NCBI RefSeq assembly: GCF_014193695.1
Contig: NZ_JACHZR010000002.1
Location: forward strand, 434,001 to 498,000
Source: Rhizobium sp. BK316
Lineage (GTDB): Bacteria; Pseudomonadota; Alphaproteobacteria; Rhizobiales; Rhizobiaceae
Direction: 5' to 3'
Length of the DNA: 64,000 nucleotides
The notes under the pieces are model-generated. The model was given only the letters and a program-made list of their open reading frames with translations, had not been told where the DNA came from and did no database searches. Positions within the stretch are counted from its first letter, which is position 1. Every line of letters begins with the position of its first letter. Made by a program: the position numbers and the translations under genes. Below are positions 60,930-64,000 of this stretch, piece by piece.

Positions 60930-61088
60930 TTATGCGAATACGAGATGTTCCGGCGGCTTTTTACCAGGCCAGGGATTGGTGCCGTCCCGCAGCCAGAGCA
61001 CAGTATCGAGCCAGAAGCCGGCGGCGTGACGCGCGTGGAAAAGATCGAAATGCTCCTTTGCTGCCGTGCTCCTGCATCGCGATCCCAC
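60930..61088 (-). CDS. Possible small tryptophan-rich protein
   Basis: A 52-residue frame from GTG to TAA with the C-terminus HARHAAGFWLDTVLWLRDGT, then NPWPGKKPPEHLVFA. The tail looks protein-like, with aromatic and Pro/Lys composition. There is no ribosome-binding site and no recognised family. It could be the decayed end of a longer gene. Confidence 0.3.
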   Translation of the reverse strand: MGSRCRSTAAKEHFDLFHARHAAGFWLDTVLWLRDGTNPWPGKKPPEHLVFA

Positions 61089-61152
61089 CTATATGGAAAC
61101 GGCGGGTGAAGCGGCCACAGCCCTGGCGGCTGCAGCCGGTAAAAACAGATGA

Positions 61153-61713
61153 TCAAGCTGCCCTGACGGGCTCGTAGCGCAGGATCACCGCGCCGCTCTT
61201 CGTCACAGACGAGTCGAGCAGTTTCAGGGGTTGCTGCGCGTCCGCCGGCTTGAAGTGCGGATTGCCGCTGCCGAGAATAACGGGAACGAGGCAGATGCGG
61301 ATTTCATCCACCAGCCCCGCCTTCAGCAGGGTATCGGCAAGCTCGGCGCTGCCGAAGATGAAGATCGTCTTGCCGTCCTGCTCCTTCAGTCCCTTGAGTT
61401 CGGACACCGGATCGTTGACGACGCGCGTATTGTTCCAGTCCGCCTTTTCCATGCTCCGCGAGACGGCGATCTTGGCGATACCGTTCATATAGGCCTTGAT
61501 CTTGTCTTCACTCTCGGCGCTCGGCCAATAGGCCGCCATGCCCTCATAGGTCTTGCGGCCGAAGACCAGCAGATCGCCTTCTTCGCCGAACTGCTCGGCA
61601 TATTTTTCGAGTTCCGGCCCCCAGGCCAGATTGTGGAATTCGATGTCCCACGGCTTCGTCCCTTCGAAATAGCCGTCCAGTGTCATCAGGTTCCAGACAA
61701 CAAGCTTCCTCAT
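61153..61713 (-). CDS. RibD C-terminal / dihydrofolate-reductase-like protein
   Basis: 186 residues, one RibD_C/DHFR-fold domain. Patterns include MTLDGYFEG, GEEGDLLVFGRKTYEGMAAY and IFIFGSAELADTLLKAGLVD, with EIRICLVPVILG near the end. The family reduces pteridine or other small substrates with NADPH. The substrate is unknown, and it is not the essential folA. It stands alone. Confidence 0.88.
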   Translation of the reverse strand: MRKLVVWNLMTLDGYFEGTKPWDIEFHNLAWGPELEKYAEQFGEEGDLLVFGRKTYEGMAAYWPSAESEDKIKAYMNGIAKIAVSRSMEKADWNNTRVVNDPVSELKGLKEQDGKTIFIFGSAELADTLLKAGLVDEIRICLVPVILGSGNPHFKPADAQQPLKLLDSSVTKSGAVILRYEPVRAA

Positions 61714-61951
61714 CTCATCCTCCTTCCAGGCCGTGCCTTCTTCAAAACCAGTTGCTATCAGAAACTGGTTTTGAAGCTAACTCGACTGATGGTGAAATGC
61801 AAGCGGTATCGGAGAAGGAAGGTGGAAAAGCCTTACGTCGAGCTGCACCAGAGTATCTGGACAAGCTTCTGCCGCCGGGCAGGCCATTCGTGCTCGGATG
61901 TTTGATTGAAGCCTGTCTGAAATCGTCGCCGGACGACGGAAACCCGCCCGA

Positions 61952-62752
61952 TCAATCCTTGCGGAAGATCAGGCTGGCGCCCCATCCCGTCAGCACGGCC
62001 AGCAGCACCGCAAAGCAGCCATAAAAGATTGGCTGCTCATGTGCCGCATCGGTGATCGTCTGCTCGATACCCGTCTTGATGACGCGCAATGGCTGCGACT
62101 TCTGCGTCACGAACTTCCCGCTCTTGAACAGATAGGCGCGTACGGTGTGCACGCCGTTCGGAATGTTCGCCGGCAACCGCAGGCTTGCCTTGAAGAGATT
62201 GGAGGAGACGAAGCGAACGCCGCTCGGGTCACGCTCGTAAAGCCCGCCTACCTGCTGCAGGCGCCGGAAGGCAGTGCGGAATTCGTTGAGACTGTTGAAG
62301 TTGCCGGCAAAATCGATCGGCCGCAGCGGAATATGATCGATGCCGATACCCTCTCCTGTCAGGTCGAGCGGCGTCGTGATATCGTCGATGGAGCGCGAAC
62401 TCGACATTGAATAGGAATGCGGCACGTCGGCGAAGGTCATCGACGAGGCATTGATCCAGATGCCGAAAACCCGCTCTTTCCTGCGCACAGTGGCGTCTTC
62501 GCGTGGACCTTCCAGAACCACGACAACGTCATACTGGCCGATGGCGAGCAGCAGGTCGTCTGTGTTCGTCACAGCGCCGAAAATCGTCAGATCCGCACCG
62601 CGGAAATCGGAGGTGATGGCGATTTCGCTGGTAGAGGTGCCGATTTCCAGCCCCTCGCGCTCGGCCTGCGTCCCCTGTCCAGGCAGCATCTGCGCCGCCG
62701 CCAGCGATGGCAGCAGAAGAGCAAGCAGCAAGGACAGAACGCGCCTGGGCAT
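61952..62752 (-). CDS. TIGR02186-family membrane protein
   Basis: 266 residues. A signal peptide (VLSLLLALLLPSLAAAQ) and a C-terminal membrane segment (IFYGCFAVLLAVLTGWGASL) bracket a periplasmic domain with RKERVFGIWINASSMTFADV, then YSMSSSRSIDDI. Its start overlaps the stop of the TSUP exporter gene (ATGA), so the two are translated together. The family is known for this partnership in alphaproteobacteria. Its role in sulfite or organic anion export is inferred. Confidence 0.88.
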   Translation of the reverse strand: MPRRVLSLLLALLLPSLAAAQMLPGQGTQAEREGLEIGTSTSEIAITSDFRGADLTIFGAVTNTDDLLLAIGQYDVVVVLEGPREDATVRRKERVFGIWINASSMTFADVPHSYSMSSSRSIDDITTPLDLTGEGIGIDHIPLRPIDFAGNFNSLNEFRTAFRRLQQVGGLYERDPSGVRFVSSNLFKASLRLPANIPNGVHTVRAYLFKSGKFVTQKSQPLRVIKTGIEQTITDAAHEQPIFYGCFAVLLAVLTGWGASLIFRKD

Positions 62753-63675
62753 CAGTTCCCCACTCCCATGACCACCGAATAGATATCTTCAGGCGTCACG
62801 ACCAGTGCGACGGCGAGCCGTAAGCCCACCGCAAGAACCAGGAGACCGAGCAGCGCGCGCAGCTGTTCGCCGCGCAGCCGCTGCCCGACGCGCACGCCAT
62901 ATTGCGCGCCGATGACACCGGCGAGCATCAGGAAGAAGGCGAGCACGATATCGACCGAATAGTTGGTCGCCGCCTGCACGATCGTCGTATAGGCGGTCAC
63001 GAAGATGATCTGGAAGAGCGAGGTTCCGACGACCACATTGGTCGGGATGCGCAGCAGGTAGATCATCGCCGGCACCATGATGAAGCCGCCGCCGACACCC
63101 ATGACCGAGGTGAGGATGCCGATCGCAAATCCGAGCGTCACGATCGGGATGACCGACAGAAAGATCTTCGATTTCTTGAAGCGCACCTTGAGCGGCAGCT
63201 TGTGCACCCAGTGCTGATGGCCGGGCCGGCGCGGAACTGGTGGCTCGTTGCGGGCGGCGCGGCGCATGGCGTTGACGCTCTCCCACAGCATCAGCCCGCC
63301 GACCGTGCCGAGGAAGACGACGTAGAGAAGCGAGATGAAGAGGTCGAGCTGGCCGATTGCACGCAGCAGCGAGAAAATCCAGATGCCGACTGTCGCCCCC
63401 GACAGACCGCCGACGAGAAGCACCGAGCCGAGCTTCATGTCCAGCGTCCCGCGCCGGAAATGCGTGATCGCCCCCGATATCGAGGAAGCCACCACCTGGT
63501 TGGCGCCTGTCGCGACGGCGACGACCGGCGGAATATTGTAGAAGATCAGGAGAGGGGTGATCAGAAAGCCGCCGCCGACGCCGAACATGCCGGACAGGAA
63601 GCCGACGGCAGCCCCCATGCCGAGAATGATGAAGATGTTCACCGACAATTCTGCGATGGGCAGATAGATTGTCAA
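62752..63675 (-). CDS. TauE/SafE (TSUP) family anion exporter
   Basis: 307 residues with eight or nine membrane segments. The two repeats are visible: GAAVGFLSGMFGVGGGFLIT at the start and ILTSVMGVGGGFIMVPAMIY in the second half. These G-G-G-F loops are the TSUP signature. TSUP proteins export sulfite, sulfoacetate or related anions. It overlaps the TIGR02186-type gene by 1-4 bp. No sulfur-metabolism genes are seen nearby. Confidence 0.93.
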   Translation of the reverse strand: MTIYLPIAELSVNIFIILGMGAAVGFLSGMFGVGGGFLITPLLIFYNIPPVVAVATGANQVVASSISGAITHFRRGTLDMKLGSVLLVGGLSGATVGIWIFSLLRAIGQLDLFISLLYVVFLGTVGGLMLWESVNAMRRAARNEPPVPRRPGHQHWVHKLPLKVRFKKSKIFLSVIPIVTLGFAIGILTSVMGVGGGFIMVPAMIYLLRIPTNVVVGTSLFQIIFVTAYTTIVQAATNYSVDIVLAFFLMLAGVIGAQYGVRVGQRLRGEQLRALLGLLVLAVGLRLAVALVVTPEDIYSVVMGVGN

Positions 63676-63899
63676 AGCCGACCCCGATTATCGCCGCGCC
63701 CGCCGCGGCGGCCTGTATCACGTTCCCGTTCGAATGGCGCATCCTACTGTGAAATCGTTGCCAGAGGCTTTCGAAGGAAAAAAGCGCGACCAGCCGGATG
63801 CAGGCCCCGATATGTCCCGCATAATCCGGCTTTTTTCAGGTTTTGTGACAGCCGGCTCCAAAAGCCGGAAGCCCTGTGGCGGTGTGTCGCCAGGGTGTC

Positions 63900-64000
63900 T
63901 TAGATGGCCTTGGCGCCCGGTTTGTTGCGTTCCAGAAGCGCCTTCACGGTATCGTCGTTGACCTTGCCGGTCGGTTCCTGGCCGATCGACTTCTGGAAGT
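63900..64000 (-). CDS. C-terminal end of a peptidoglycan-binding-domain protein (partial)
   Basis: The last 32 codons are FQKSIGQEPTGKVNDDTVKA, then LLERNKPGAKAI and TAA. The QKSIGQEPTGKVNDDTVKALL part resembles the end of a PG_binding_1 repeat (xGxVDxxTxxAL). The rest lies beyond the right edge of the window. Confidence 0.6.
   Translation of the reverse strand, partial: FQKSIGQEPTGKVNDDTVKALLERNKPGAKAI

Overview
The window looks like a stretch of chromosome from a Rhizobium/Agrobacterium-clade alphaproteobacterium. The GC-rich coding bias, a GcrA cell-cycle regulator with CcrM-type GANTC sites, a SAM-II riboswitch ahead of metZ, the long alphaproteobacterial dCTP deaminase, the ApaG/Hsp33/ArgF/ArgD order and rhizobial intergenic palindromes all point that way. 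No species can be fixed from the sequence alone.

Layout. (1) 1-9.1 kb: a sugar catabolic locus, best read as non-phosphorylating L-fucose (or close 6-deoxy sugar) use. It has an RbsABC-type ABC importer, a FucU mutarotase, an aldo/keto reductase (sugar 1-dehydrogenase), a UxaA-family dehydratase, a zinc alcohol dehydrogenase and a double-HTH GntR regulator. Two transcription units carry nearly the same 23-bp operator-like site (19/23 identical). (2) 9.2-16 kb: an intergenic inverted-repeat element, a DHA2-type MFS exporter, a glycosyltransferase-like protein, an exported protein, a class I methyltransferase and a membrane GGDEF-EAL protein. (3) 16.1-22.4 kb: accessory DNA that abuts the 3' end of a tRNA-Thr(CGT). 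It holds an AlpA-like regulator, a CHC2/Toprim/VirE-type primase-helicase, an iteron array with an AT-rich core (a candidate replication origin), a DUF433/DUF5615 toxin-antitoxin pair and two unknown genes. No integrase is present. (4) 22.6-34.3 kb: a flavin oxidoreductase with a palindromic operator, a membrane protein, PPK2, and the phosphate regulon phoR-pstSCAB-phoU-phoB with a Pho box. (5) 34.3-43.1 kb: a frameshifted proC-like gene, gcrA, argD-argF-hslO, apaG, metZ with a SAM-II riboswitch, dcd, tRNA-Gly(CCC) and a small lipoprotein. (6) 43.4-64 kb: a chemoreceptor, an orphan solute-binding protein, TerB-like, SNase-like and S24 regulator genes, a NarL-type response regulator, DUF952-pyrD, a MATE exporter, a CAP lipoprotein, a TPR methyltransferase, a YitT-like protein, an AhpD/Rrf2 pair, an Lhr-type helicase with PdeM, a lytic transglycosylase, a RibD/DHFR-like reductase, and a TSUP exporter with a TIGR02186-type partner.

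The most unusual signal is the array of eleven 10-bp repeats (ACCTCC[G/T]CCA and its complement) around an AT-rich core at 19.03-19.31 kb, directly behind the primase-helicase gene. With the AlpA-like gene it suggests the replication module of a phage-satellite-like or decayed integrative element. Other points of note are the shared operator in the sugar locus, the GANTC cluster between gcrA and argD, and the terminator hairpin between the SAM-II aptamer and metZ.
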